Assembly (NCBI RefSeq): GCF_003185895.1
Contig: NZ_QHLY01000012.1
Location: 434,001-498,000 of the forward strand
From: Cryobacterium arcticum
Lineage (GTDB): Bacteria; Actinomycetota; Actinomycetes; Actinomycetales; Microbacteriaceae
Direction of reading: 5' to 3'
Length of the DNA: 64,000 nt
Every line of letters starts with the position of its first letter. The stretch's first letter is position 1. Position numbers and translations under genes: made by a program. The notes under the pieces were generated by a model that searched no databases, was not told the DNA's origin, and saw nothing but the letters and a program-made list of their open reading frames with translations. Below, piece after piece: positions 16,067-24,379 of the stretch.

Positions 16067-17104
16067 TCAGTGCGACGTCGGTGAGGACGCCGAGCCTCGG
16101 ATGATCAGGCGCGCCGCGGGCAGCTCGACATCTGCTGCGCTTCCGGTGCGGATGAGTCCGAGGAGGGTGGTCGCGGCCGTGCGGCCCCAGACCATCGGGG
16201 TGGCGCCCACCGTGGTGAGCGCCGGGTAGACATACCGGGCGAATTCGATGTCATCGAACCCGGTGATCGAAAGCTGGTCAGGCACCGAGACGCCCAATTC
16301 CTGGGCGACGCCGATGCCGGCGATGGCCATCGGGTCGCTGGCGAAGACGATGGCGGTAGGCCGCTCAGGCTGGCTGAGCAGGACACGGGTGGCATCGGCG
16401 CCGGCGGCGATCGAGAAGTCAGTCTCGACGATCTGCCCGTTCCCGAGGCCCGCGGCACTCATCGCTGCGCTGAACGCGTCCCGGCGCCGGCCGCCGTGCA
16501 GCATGGCCGGGCTGCCGGCCACGTGAGCAATCCGCCGGTGGCCCAGTTCCACGAGGTGGCGCACGGATTCGGCCACGCCATCGGTGTCGTCGATCGACAC
16601 CGACGGGAACGGGCTGGGCTGGTCGGGGCGGCCGAGCGTCACGGCAGGCAGGCCGAGTTCGGCCAGGCACGGGATGCGGGCGTCGTCGCGGCGGAGGTCG
16701 CTGAGGAAGACACCGTCGACCCGGCCGTCCGTGACCAAGGTGCGGTAGGTCTGCAGTTCGGTGGGCTCGTCGGGCACGACGCTGAGCACCAGGGCGAGGC
16801 CCTCCGGGGCGAGGATGGTTTCGACGCCGGCGATGAACGACGTGAAGAACGGGTCCGAGCCGAGAACCTCCGGGTCGCGGGCGATGACCAGGCCGAGCGC
16901 GAAGGAGCGCTTGGACGAGAGCGATCTGGCCCGAAGCGACGGCGTCCAGCCGAGAGTGCCGGCCACCTGCAGTATCCGCGCCCGGGTTTCGGCGGATACC
17001 CCTGGACGGTCGTTGAGGGCGAACGAGACCAGGCCCTTGCTGACGCCGGCCTCCCGGGCCACGTCGGCAATCGTCACCCTGGGTGCGTCCCTGGTGGATT
17101 CCAC
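16067..17104 (-). CDS. LacI-family transcriptional regulator
   Basis: A 345-aa regulator started at GTG 17104, chosen because GAGGAGG lies 5 bases upstream; the longer frame to 17167 gives a non-homologous N-terminus. The helix-turn-helix is at the start: VTIADVAREAGVSKGLVSFA, followed by the hinge-helix type sequence SAETRARILQVAGTLGWTPS. The C-terminal periplasmic-binding-like domain senses the ligand and ends with the typical LSITGFDDIEFARYVYPALT region. It is the first gene of the sugar operon and probably represses it and itself through the two operators at 17150-17182. Confidence 0.93.
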   Translation of the reverse strand: MESTRDAPRVTIADVAREAGVSKGLVSFALNDRPGVSAETRARILQVAGTLGWTPSLRARSLSSKRSFALGLVIARDPEVLGSDPFFTSFIAGVETILAPEGLALVLSVVPDEPTELQTYRTLVTDGRVDGVFLSDLRRDDARIPCLAELGLPAVTLGRPDQPSPFPSVSIDDTDGVAESVRHLVELGHRRIAHVAGSPAMLHGGRRRDAFSAAMSAAGLGNGQIVETDFSIAAGADATRVLLSQPERPTAIVFASDPMAIAGIGVAQELGVSVPDQLSITGFDDIEFARYVYPALTTVGATPMVWGRTAATTLLGLIRTGSAADVELPAARLIIRGSASSPTSH

Positions 17105-17149
17105 TGTGGCCTCCTCGTTGATGGCGTCCGGTGCTGCCCGACACTCAGG

Positions 17150-17182
17150 CTGAACCGGTTTAGCCAACCTATACCGGTTTAG
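17150..17182. promoter_or_regulatory. Tandem LacI-type operators upstream of the regulator gene
   Basis: Two near-palindromic 14-mers lie 19 bp apart: CTGAACCGGTTTAG at 17150-17163 and CTATACCGGTTTAG at 17169-17182. Each is centred on CCGG and symmetrical except for one mismatched pair. LacI-family proteins bind even palindromes with a central CG, so these fit as operators. They lie 46-78 bp upstream of the regulator start, where its promoter should be, so autoregulation of the whole sugar operon is likely. Confidence 0.7.
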
Positions 17183-17245
17183 TCGCCGCCGTCAAGACCC
17201 GCCGCAGACCTGCCCCGGGGTCGCGGGCACACATCCGTTGTCGCC

Positions 17246-17273
17246 TTGACGGCCGCCGGGGGGCGCCTAGGGT
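17246..17273 (+). promoter_or_regulatory. Candidate promoter of the LMF-like gene
   Basis: TTGACG at 17246-17251 and TAGGGT at 17268-17273 are separated by 16 bp, a good sigma70-type arrangement. The ATG follows 10 bases after the -10 element, so the leader would be only a few bases long and without a ribosome-binding site. Confidence 0.55.
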
Positions 17274-17283
17274 GGGCTGCACC

Positions 17284-18741
17284 ATGGAGTGGTTCGGCAC
17301 GGGCGACTACGACATCGCGCGAGCGGTGCTGCAGCGGGGAGTCGCCGCGATTTTCCTGGTCGCGTTCGCGTCCGCGCTCGCGCAGTTCCCCGCGTTGCTG
17401 GGCGACACCGGGCTGCTGCCGGTGCGCCGGTTCACCGCTGTGGTCCCGTTCCGCCGGGCGCCCAGCCTGTTCCACTGGCGCTATTCCGACCGGATGCTGC
17501 GCCTGGTCGCCTGGGCGGGCATCCTGATCTCCGCCGCGATCGTGCTCGGCCTGCCCCAGGCCGGCCCGGCCTGGCTGCCGATGCTGGCCTTCCTGCTCCT
17601 GTTCGCCGGGTACCTGTCGATCGTGAACGTCGGCCAGACCTTCTACTCGTTCGGCTGGGAGAGCCTGCTGGTCGAGGCCGGCTTCATCGTCGCCTTCCTC
17701 GGCTCGGATGACGTGCCCACCCCGGTGCCCGTGCTGCTGTTCCTACGCTGGTTGGTGTTCCGGCTGGAGTTCGGCGCGGGCATGATCAAGATCCGTGGCG
17801 GCCGGGAGTGGCGCGACCTCACCGCGTTGTATTACCACCACGAGACCCAACCGATGCCCAATCCGGTCAGTTGGTTCGCGCACCACCTGCCCCGGTGGGT
17901 TCACCGCGGCGAGGTGCTCGGCAACCACGTCGTGCAACTGGGGATGCCGTTCCTGCTGTTCGCTCCGCAGCCGGTGGCGTCGGCCGCCGCGGGTGTCATC
18001 GTGCTCAGCCAACTCTGGCTGGTGATCACGGGCAACTTCGCCTGGCTGAACTGGATCACGATCGTGCTGGCCTTCGCCGCGATCGATGACGCCAGCCTGC
18101 ACTGGGTTGCCGGCCTGGTTCTGCCCGGTTTAGCGGAGCCGGCTGCCGCGGGCCCGGGGGAGACGCCGCCCTGGTTCGTGATCCTGGTGCTCGCCGTCAC
18201 ACTCGGCCTCCTGGTGCTGAGCTACTGGCCGGCCCGCAACCTGCTGAGCCGCCGCCAGCTGATGAATGCGAGCTTCAATCCGTATCACCTGGTGAACGCG
18301 TACGGTGCCTTCGGTACCGTAACCAAGGAGCGTTATGAGGTGGTCGTCGAGGGCACCGACTCGCCCAGCCCGCGTGGGTCGACGGACTGGCGGGAGTACC
18401 GGTTTCGTGGCAAACCGGGGGACCCGGCGCGGCTGCCCGGCCAGTTCGCGCCCTACCACCTGCGGCTGGACTGGCTGATGTGGTTCCTCGCCCTCGGCTC
18501 CCGCGACACCCACTGGTTCGAGGTCTTCCTGGTGCGGCTGCTGCAGGGCGACCGGGCCACGCTGAGATTGCTGGCCGGAAATCCGTTCCCCGAGCATCCG
18601 CCGACCTCCGTGCGCGCCCGGGTGTTCCTCTACCGGTTCAGCACGCGCGCCGAGCGCCGGTCGAGCCGCGACTGGTGGGTCCGCACCGAGGTCGGCGTGC
18701 TCGTTCCCCCGGTGAGCCTTCCCCCGCAGGGTGATGGCTGA
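17284..18741 (+). CDS. Lipase maturation factor (LMF1)-like membrane protein
   Basis: A 485-aa polytopic membrane protein resembling the lipase maturation factor family (LMF1), which in animals helps fold lipases in the ER. Bacterial members are common in actinobacteria but their role is unknown. Visible family features: FHWRYSDRMLRLVAWAGILI, the conserved FYSFGWESLLVEAGF (about 120), LRWLVFRLEFGAGMIKIRGG, WRDLTALYYHHETQPMPNP (about 179) and, after the helices, FNPYHLVNAYGAFG with WREYRFRGKPGDP. About eight hydrophobic segments precede a soluble C-terminal domain. ATG 17284 is chosen over GTG 17272 on the basis of the promoter spacing. It is divergent from the LacI operon. Confidence 0.85.
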   Translation: MEWFGTGDYDIARAVLQRGVAAIFLVAFASALAQFPALLGDTGLLPVRRFTAVVPFRRAPSLFHWRYSDRMLRLVAWAGILISAAIVLGLPQAGPAWLPMLAFLLLFAGYLSIVNVGQTFYSFGWESLLVEAGFIVAFLGSDDVPTPVPVLLFLRWLVFRLEFGAGMIKIRGGREWRDLTALYYHHETQPMPNPVSWFAHHLPRWVHRGEVLGNHVVQLGMPFLLFAPQPVASAAAGVIVLSQLWLVITGNFAWLNWITIVLAFAAIDDASLHWVAGLVLPGLAEPAAAGPGETPPWFVILVLAVTLGLLVLSYWPARNLLSRRQLMNASFNPYHLVNAYGAFGTVTKERYEVVVEGTDSPSPRGSTDWREYRFRGKPGDPARLPGQFAPYHLRLDWLMWFLALGSRDTHWFEVFLVRLLQGDRATLRLLAGNPFPEHPPTSVRARVFLYRFSTRAERRSSRDWWVRTEVGVLVPPVSLPPQGDG

Positions 18742-18772
18742 CCCGGCAGCTGCTGCGACTTGTGTGCAGGGC

Positions 18773-19141
18773 TCAGTAGCCGCGCAGGTCCTCGATCTCG
18801 CGCCGTTCGCGCTTGGTCGGCCGCCCGGCGCCGCGGTCGCGCATCGGCACCAGGGCCACCTCTTCCCGTGGCGGGGGCGGCGGGGTCTGGTCGACGAAGC
18901 ACTCGGCGGCCACGCTCGGCCCCACCCGCTTCACGATGATCCTCGACACGATCAGCACCCGGTCGAAGCCGTTCGCGCGGATCCGCACCTCGTCGCCCGG
19001 CTTCACGGCCTGCGCGGACTTGGCCCGTTCGCCGTTCACCCGTACGTGGCCGGCGCGGCAGGCTGTGGTGGCCTGCGAGCGGGTCTTGTACATCCGCACC
19101 GCCCAGGCCCAGCTGTCCACGCGTGCGCTTGCGAGTTCCAT
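18773..19141 (-). CDS. S4-domain RNA-binding protein (Hsp15-like)
   Basis: A 122-aa protein. The N-terminal S4 domain (about residues 5-65) reads RVDSWAWAVRMYKTRSQATT, then CRAGHVRVNGERAKSAQAVK with GDEVRI, the standard S4 RNA-binding fold. The C-terminal tail is basic and ends GRPTKRERREIEDLRGY, as in heat-shock protein 15-type proteins that bind stalled 50S subunits. It follows crtEb by 32 bp on the same strand and could be read through from the carotenoid operon, but its role is unrelated. Confidence 0.85.
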   Translation of the reverse strand: MELASARVDSWAWAVRMYKTRSQATTACRAGHVRVNGERAKSAQAVKPGDEVRIRANGFDRVLIVSRIIVKRVGPSVAAECFVDQTPPPPPREEVALVPMRDRGAGRPTKRERREIEDLRGY

Positions 19142-19173
19142 GCCTCGACTCTACGCGGGCGGCGGTGAGAGTC

Positions 19174-20091
19174 TCAGCGCAGCGCAACCCAGAGGATGAG
19201 CAGCATGGTCACGAGGAATCCGGTGAAGAAGTTCAGGCGCAGAAACCTCTTCCACCCGTTGTTGGCTCGTTCGGTGTCTTCGTCGCTGATCGACCGGTAG
19301 GGCAGGGCGGCGAGGATGTACGGCACCACCAGCAGCGCCGCGAGCGGTCCGGGCCAGTCGGTGGTGAGCATCAGCAGGCCCGCCAGCGCCCAGAAGGCGA
19401 GAGCCAGGCGCACGGTCTTCGCGGCGCCGAACGCGGTGGCGATCGAGGAGATGCCGCCCTGCCGGTCGGGTTCGACATCCTGCACGGCGCCGAAGGCGTG
19501 GCTGGCGACGCCCCAGAAGAAGAACGCCGCGAGCAGGGCCACGAGGTCGGGGGTGACGGCGGCGCCGGCCACGGCGAGCCCGTAGACGGCCGGGCTCACG
19601 AAGTGGATGCTCGAGGTCACCGAGTCCAGCACCGGGCGTTCCTTGAACCGCAGCTTCGGTGCCGAGTAGGCGACGACGGCGAAGAGGCTGATCGCGAGCA
19701 CCAGCCACGAGCCGGGGTTCGCGCCGGCGAGCACGAGCATCCCCAGCAGCACCGGCAGTGCGGTGACGACGCCGGAGACCAGCACGATCCGGTGCAGGCC
19801 GGGGTCGAGCATCGCGCCCTCCACCCCGCCCTTCCGCGGGTTGCGCAGGTCGGATTCGTAGTCGAAGACATCGTTGATGCCGTACATCAGCAGGTTGTAC
19901 GGGATCAGGAAGAACAGCGTGCCCACCAGGAGCAGCGCATCCACCCGCCCGGTGGTCACGATGTACGCGGCCGCGAACGGGAATGCTGTGTTGATCCAGC
20001 TGAGCGGACGGGAGGAGAGCAGCACCTGGCGCACGGTGTGGCCGAGCCCGGTGGTGACCGCGTCGCTCTGGGGGTGGACCGGCTCGGTCAT
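19174..20091 (-). CDS. crtEb: Lycopene elongase / C50 carotenoid prenyltransferase (UbiA family)
   Basis: A 305-aa UbiA-type membrane prenyltransferase started at ATG 20091 (MTEPVHPQSDAV), overlapping the crtYf stop. The two Asp-rich Mg-prenyl-PP motifs are visible: NDVFDYESD (about residues 67-75) and, in the second half, DVEPDRQGG (about 190-198). In C50 carotenoid producers this enzyme adds dimethylallyl units to both ends of lycopene (flavuxanthin-type products), which the crtYe/crtYf cyclase then closes. Its position at the end of the crt operon matches Corynebacterium and Micrococcus clusters. Confidence 0.9.
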   Translation of the reverse strand: MTEPVHPQSDAVTTGLGHTVRQVLLSSRPLSWINTAFPFAAAYIVTTGRVDALLLVGTLFFLIPYNLLMYGINDVFDYESDLRNPRKGGVEGAMLDPGLHRIVLVSGVVTALPVLLGMLVLAGANPGSWLVLAISLFAVVAYSAPKLRFKERPVLDSVTSSIHFVSPAVYGLAVAGAAVTPDLVALLAAFFFWGVASHAFGAVQDVEPDRQGGISSIATAFGAAKTVRLALAFWALAGLLMLTTDWPGPLAALLVVPYILAALPYRSISDEDTERANNGWKRFLRLNFFTGFLVTMLLILWVALR

Positions 20092-20465
20092 GCGTCGTTG
20101 CCTTCCTCGGGTGCGGGTGACGTGGCGGGTTCCCGCCCGGCTGCCGGGAGGGACGGGCGCGCCCGCTGGTCGGCACCGAGCAAGACCCACAACGCCGGCA
20201 ACAACAGGGCCGCCGCCACGGGATAGGCGAAGTCTTCCACGGGAGCGATCCCCACGAACAGTCCGGAGATCAAGGCCGGGTCGTAATCGACCAAGCCCAC
20301 TCCGATCATGATGTTATCGAACACGGCCGTGAGCACGAGCACAGCGGCGAGGGCGAGTCCGGATGCCGGGAACAGTCGCCGGTAGGCCGGCCGCCGCAGC
20401 CAGGCAACCACGGCCACCGCGACGGCGAGGCCGAGGAAGACCAGGTTGAGCCAGGTGTAGGTCAC
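20088..20465 (-). CDS. crtYf: C50 carotenoid cyclase subunit (CrtYf/CrtYh type)
   Basis: A 125-aa membrane protein started at GTG 20465, which overlaps the stop of the preceding gene as GTGA. It has three hydrophobic segments and the heterodimeric cyclase motif APVEDFAYP at about residue 79. The C-terminal 30 residues are hydrophilic. With the 112-aa partner it should cyclise the prenylated ends of the C50 carotenoid. Whether epsilon rings (decaprenoxanthin) or gamma rings (sarcinaxanthin) are made cannot be decided from sequence alone, so the f versus h suffix is provisional. Confidence 0.85.
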   Translation of the reverse strand: MTYTWLNLVFLGLAVAVAVVAWLRRPAYRRLFPASGLALAAVLVLTAVFDNIMIGVGLVDYDPALISGLFVGIAPVEDFAYPVAAALLLPALWVLLGADQRARPSLPAAGREPATSPAPEEGNDA

Positions 20466-20800
20466 GGTGTTCGTCTCCGCTCCAGCAGCATCCGGGCGCC
20501 CTGCAGGGCGTTCATGAAGAGGTAGCAGAGGAAGGTGAGAAAGAAGACTTCCTCGACCGGCAACTCCGGGGCCAGGAGCAGCCCGGTCATGAACGAGGTC
20601 ACGCCCCGATAGAAGATGCCGGTGGTGATGCCGATCAGGTCCCACGCCAGGAAGAAAACCACCCCGACCGCCAGCACCACGGCCGCGGCGCGCGGCGCAC
20701 GCCAGAAGAACAGGCCGAACCTGCGGTCGAGCACCACCATTCCGGTCAGGGAGATCAGCAGGGCGAGCAGGTAGGCGAAACTCAGGACCACCACGCTCAC
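20462..20800 (-). CDS. crtYe: C50 carotenoid cyclase subunit (CrtYe/CrtYg type)
   Basis: A 112-aa protein with three hydrophobic segments, starting MSVVVLSFAYLLALLISLTG. It carries the heterodimeric lycopene-cyclase motif PELPVEEVFFLTF at about residues 79-91, which mirrors the PVED motif in its partner. It overlaps crtI upstream and crtYf downstream by 4 bp each, suggesting stoichiometric coupled translation of the two halves of one cyclase. Confidence 0.87.
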   Translation of the reverse strand: MSVVVLSFAYLLALLISLTGMVVLDRRFGLFFWRAPRAAAVVLAVGVVFFLAWDLIGITTGIFYRGVTSFMTGLLLAPELPVEEVFFLTFLCYLFMNALQGARMLLERRRTP

Positions 20801-22413
20801 CGCGGCTGCGGAGACCGGGGCCGGGCCGGCATCGGCTCCGGCAGGGGTCCTGTGCTCACGTCAGAACGCATCCGCTTCAGCAGGATCTCAGCGCTGATCA
20901 GGCACATCGGCAGGCCGATTCCGGGGATGGTGCTGCCGCCGGCGTAGAAGAGGCCCTCGATGTGACTCGACACATTGGCGCCGCGGAAGAACGCGCTCTG
21001 CCTGAGCGTGTGCGCGGGGCCGAGCGCCCCGCCCTTCCAGGAATTCAGGTCGTCGGCGAAGTCGGCCGGCCCGATCGTGCGACGCACCAGGATGCGCTCG
21101 GCCAGGTCGGGGATCCCGGCCCACTCGGCGAGCTGGCCGATTGCGGCATCGGCGATGCCCTCGACCGTGGCCGAGCCGGCACCATTGATGCCGCCGTGGC
21201 CGATGCCGGTGTCGGCCGGAACCGGGATCAGCAGGAACATATTGCTGCTGCCGGCCGGGGCCACGCCGGGATCGGTGGCGCTGGGCAGGCAGGCATAGAA
21301 CGACGCCGGGTTCGGCACCGAGGTGGTCTTGCCGAAGATCCGGTCGAAGTTGTCGGCCCAGTCGGCGGTGAAGAACAGGGTGTGGTGGGCCAGGGCCGGC
21401 AGTTCTCCGCTCACGCCGAGCAGCACGAGCACTGCGCCGGGGCCGGAGGTGCGTTTCTGCCACCACTGCTCCGGGTAGGTCTGCTTGCCCGGTTCCACCA
21501 GCTGGGTCTCGGTGTGGTGCAGGTCGGCGGCAGACACCACGTTGTCCGCATCGAGCTGCACCACGGCGCCGGCCGCGTTCGTGTAGGTGACGCCCTCGAC
21601 GGCCGCCTTGCCGCCGCGCCGGGCGGGTGCACGACCCGAACGGATGGCCTGCACGCGGGCGCCGGTCTCGATCGTGACCCCCTCCGCCCGGGCGAGGTCG
21701 ACGATGCTCTCGATCAGCCGGGTGAAGCCGCCCTGCGGGTAGAGCACGCCGTCGTTCATGTCGAGGTGACTCATCAGGTGGTACATCGACGGCGCCCGGT
21801 CGGGCGAGGAGCCCAGGAAGACGGCCGGGTAACCCAGGATCTGACGGATGCGCGGGTCGCGGAAATAGCCGGCCGCGAATCTGTCGAGCGGCTGCAGCAG
21901 CAGGCGGGCGAGCCGTCCCATCCGGGTGAGCACGTCGCGTACCAGCAGCGGGCGGAACGATTCGAAGCTGGTGTAGAGGAACCTGTCGACGGCCATGTCG
22001 TAGGTTTCCTTGGCGCTGGTCAGGTACCTGTCGAGCTGCGCGCCCGCACCGGGTTCGAGGCTCTCGAACAGGCTGATGTTGGCGGCCCGTTCGGCGCGCA
22101 CGTCCACCGGGTCCGGATCGGATTCGAAGAACACCCGGTAGCCGGGATCGAGCAGGGTGAGATCGAGTTGCTCGGCCGCGCTGGTGCCGAGCAGGCGGTA
22201 GAAGTGCTCGAACACCTCCGGCATGAGGTACCAGGACGGTCCGGTTTCGAACCGGAACCCGTCGGCCTCCCAGAAACCGGCCCGGCCGCCGAGGGTGTCG
22301 TGCGCCTCCAGCAGTGTGACCTCGTGCCCGTCCCTGGCCAGCAGGGCCGCGCTGGCCAGTCCGGCGATGCCGCCGCCGATGACGATGGTGCGCGGGCGTG
22401 CGGAGGGGCTCAC
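20797..22413 (-). CDS. crtI: Phytoene desaturase CrtI
   Basis: A 538-aa protein from GTG 22413, which overlaps the crtB stop; a longer open frame upstream is only read-through inside crtB. The N-terminal FAD-binding Rossmann motif is clear: TIVIGGGIAGLASAALLARD (about residues 9-28). The C-terminal family signature FYAGGSTIPGIGLPMCLISA is at about 491-510. CrtI desaturates phytoene in four steps to lycopene. The gene lies between the synthase and cyclase genes with 4-bp overlaps on both sides. Confidence 0.95.
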   Translation of the reverse strand: MSPSARPRTIVIGGGIAGLASAALLARDGHEVTLLEAHDTLGGRAGFWEADGFRFETGPSWYLMPEVFEHFYRLLGTSAAEQLDLTLLDPGYRVFFESDPDPVDVRAERAANISLFESLEPGAGAQLDRYLTSAKETYDMAVDRFLYTSFESFRPLLVRDVLTRMGRLARLLLQPLDRFAAGYFRDPRIRQILGYPAVFLGSSPDRAPSMYHLMSHLDMNDGVLYPQGGFTRLIESIVDLARAEGVTIETGARVQAIRSGRAPARRGGKAAVEGVTYTNAAGAVVQLDADNVVSAADLHHTETQLVEPGKQTYPEQWWQKRTSGPGAVLVLLGVSGELPALAHHTLFFTADWADNFDRIFGKTTSVPNPASFYACLPSATDPGVAPAGSSNMFLLIPVPADTGIGHGGINGAGSATVEGIADAAIGQLAEWAGIPDLAERILVRRTIGPADFADDLNSWKGGALGPAHTLRQSAFFRGANVSSHIEGLFYAGGSTIPGIGLPMCLISAEILLKRMRSDVSTGPLPEPMPARPRSPQPR

Positions 22414-23336
22414 TTGCGCCACGCGTTCGGGCCGAGCGACGAGGACAGTGCGATCATGAGTTTCTCCGGATCCGGCACCCGGATCCGGGTGCTCATCAAT
22501 TCTGTCGCGGGAGTCTCCCGCAGCTTCGCCGACAGGCGGGCGAACAGCCGGTGCGCAGCCGTGACGGCACGCCGGCTGCCGGGCGGCAGCATCGGCAGCA
22601 CCCGTTCGGCGACCAGGAGGTCGGCATCCATGTCGTCCAGGAGCAGGTTCTTGTCCGGTTCGGTGAGTCGGCGGAGGTCGACGCCGGGAAAGTAGTTGCG
22701 GCCGAGCGCGTCCCGGTCTGCGGCCAGGTCGCGCAGGAAGTTCACCTTCTGGAAGGCCGCGCCGAGACTGCGGGCGCCCTCTTCGAGCACCGCGAGTTCT
22801 TGCGGGTCCCTGGACGTGCCGTGCAGGAAGCTCCGTAGGCACATCAGGCCCACCACCTCGGCCGACCCGTAGATGTACTCGGCGACGCTCACCGGGGTGA
22901 ACGGCGTCGGGTCGAGGTCGCGGCGCATGGAGGCGAAGAACGGGCGGGTCAGGGCTGGTTCGATTCCCACCCGGCGGGCGGTGATCGCGAAGGCGTGCAC
23001 CACCAGATTGGTGCTGAAACCCCGGTCCATGGCCCGCTCGGTCTCGTGTTCGAGGTCGTCGAGCAGTTCACGCTGACCGGCCAGGTCGATGCCGGCCTCG
23101 GCAGCGGCGCCGTCGACGATTTCATCGGCGATACGCACGAGCGCGTAGATCGTGCGCACTTCCTCGCGCACCCCGGGCGCGAGCAGGCGGGCGGCCAGGC
23201 CGAACGAGGTGGAGTAGTGGCCGATCACGGTGGTGGCACTGGCCAGGGCGGCCGCGTTGTAAGTGGACAGCGTGGTGGCGCTGATTGCCGGGGCTGGTGC
23301 TCCGGCTGACCTGGCTCTTCTGGTGTCCTGGCTCAT
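22410..23336 (-). CDS. crtB: Phytoene synthase CrtB
   Basis: A 308-aa squalene/phytoene synthase started at ATG 23336, overlapping the crtE stop as ATGA. It condenses two GGPP to phytoene. Two Asp-rich motifs are visible: VRIADEIVDGA (about residues 65-75) and NFLRDLAADRDALGRNYFP (about 191-209), with YIYGSAEVVGLMCL between. Length matches the family (about 300 aa). It is the third gene of the idi-crtE-crtB-crtI operon. Confidence 0.95.
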   Translation of the reverse strand: MSQDTRRARSAGAPAPAISATTLSTYNAAALASATTVIGHYSTSFGLAARLLAPGVREEVRTIYALVRIADEIVDGAAAEAGIDLAGQRELLDDLEHETERAMDRGFSTNLVVHAFAITARRVGIEPALTRPFFASMRRDLDPTPFTPVSVAEYIYGSAEVVGLMCLRSFLHGTSRDPQELAVLEEGARSLGAAFQKVNFLRDLAADRDALGRNYFPGVDLRRLTEPDKNLLLDDMDADLLVAERVLPMLPPGSRRAVTAAHRLFARLSAKLRETPATELMSTRIRVPDPEKLMIALSSSLGPNAWRK

Positions 23337-24379
23337 TTGCGGCGCGTCACGGCGCTCAGGGCCAGCTGGGTCAGGGTGACCCGCAGCACATCCGGCATCA
23401 CCGGGGTTTCGAGGGCGTCGACGGCGCGGCTGGCGTATTCCCGGGCGAGGGCATCCGCGGTCTCGGGGGCGCCGCAGTCGCGCAGGTGGTTGCGCACCTG
23501 GTCGGCTTCGGCCTCGGTGAGGTCGTGCTTGCCGAGGAACGGCGCGATCAGCGGCCACCGGTCGGTGGCGCTGGCGTGCGCGATCAGGGCGGTCTGCTTG
23601 CCTTCGCGGAGATCCGCGAGCACGCTCTTTCCGGTGGTCTCCGGGTCGCCGAACACACCGAGCAGGTCGTCGGTGAGCTGGAAGGCGATGCCGATCAGGC
23701 GACCGAACAGGCCGAGGGCGTCGATCGCCTCCTCCGGGGCTCCCGCCAGCACGGCACCGGCCTGCAGGGGGGCCTCGAACGAGTAGATGGCCGTCTTGTG
23801 CTCCAGGGTGGTGATGACCTGGTCGATGGTGAGCGGTACCCGGCTGACGGTGTTGGTCACATCGGCCAGTTCCCCGGCTGCCGACACGAACACGGCCCGG
23901 TCGAGCAGCCCGAGCAGCCGGCCGCGCATCTCGGTGTCCACCGGCAGCAGGGCCAGGGCTCGGTGCGCCTCGCTCAACGCCAGGTCGCCGGCCAGGATTG
24001 CCGCAGTGGATGCCCAGGCCTCGGCCTGTAGGGTGCGCGCGCCGTACTCGAGAGCCCTGGCGGTGAACCGGCCGGAGATGTTGGCCATGCCGCGGCGGGA
24101 CAGGTCGCCGTCGATCACATCGTCGTGGATCAGGAAGGCAGTGTGCAGCAGCTCGAAGCTCACCGCCACCGGGGTGGACAGGGCGTGGTCGGTGCCGCCG
24201 AAGCCGTCGTAGGCCGCCAGTACCAGGGCCGGGCGCACGCGTTTACCGCCGCGGCTGGCTTGGTCGAGCGCATCCCAGAGGGCGACGTAGTGGTCACCGT
24301 AGTCGCTGGCGCGTAGCCGCGCGGCAGCGAAGAAGCGGTGCAGCTCGGTCTCGACGCCCAGCGTCTTGATCTCATGCAC
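23333..24379 (-). CDS. crtE: Geranylgeranyl diphosphate synthase CrtE
   Basis: A 348-aa trans-isoprenyl diphosphate synthase from GTG 24379, overlapping idi by 8 bp. The first Asp-rich motif is in LIHDDVIDGDLSRRG (about residues 81-95), the second in FQLTDDLLGVFGD (about 232-244), and GGKRVRPALVLAAYDG lies at about 43-58. It supplies C20 precursor for phytoene synthesis. A second polyprenyl synthase (52405-53538) lies elsewhere in the window, so this one is likely dedicated to carotenoids. Confidence 0.93.
   Translation of the reverse strand: MHEIKTLGVETELHRFFAAARLRASDYGDHYVALWDALDQASRGGKRVRPALVLAAYDGFGGTDHALSTPVAVSFELLHTAFLIHDDVIDGDLSRRGMANISGRFTARALEYGARTLQAEAWASTAAILAGDLALSEAHRALALLPVDTEMRGRLLGLLDRAVFVSAAGELADVTNTVSRVPLTIDQVITTLEHKTAIYSFEAPLQAGAVLAGAPEEAIDALGLFGRLIGIAFQLTDDLLGVFGDPETTGKSVLADLREGKQTALIAHASATDRWPLIAPFLGKHDLTEAEADQVRNHLRDCGAPETADALAREYASRAVDALETPVMPDVLRVTLTQLALSAVTRRK

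Noticed and set aside
22414..22842. Extended crtI frame up to 22842
   Set aside because: The additional 143 codons are antiparallel-frame read-through inside crtB and end with no homology; the Rossmann motif sits at the right distance from GTG 22413.
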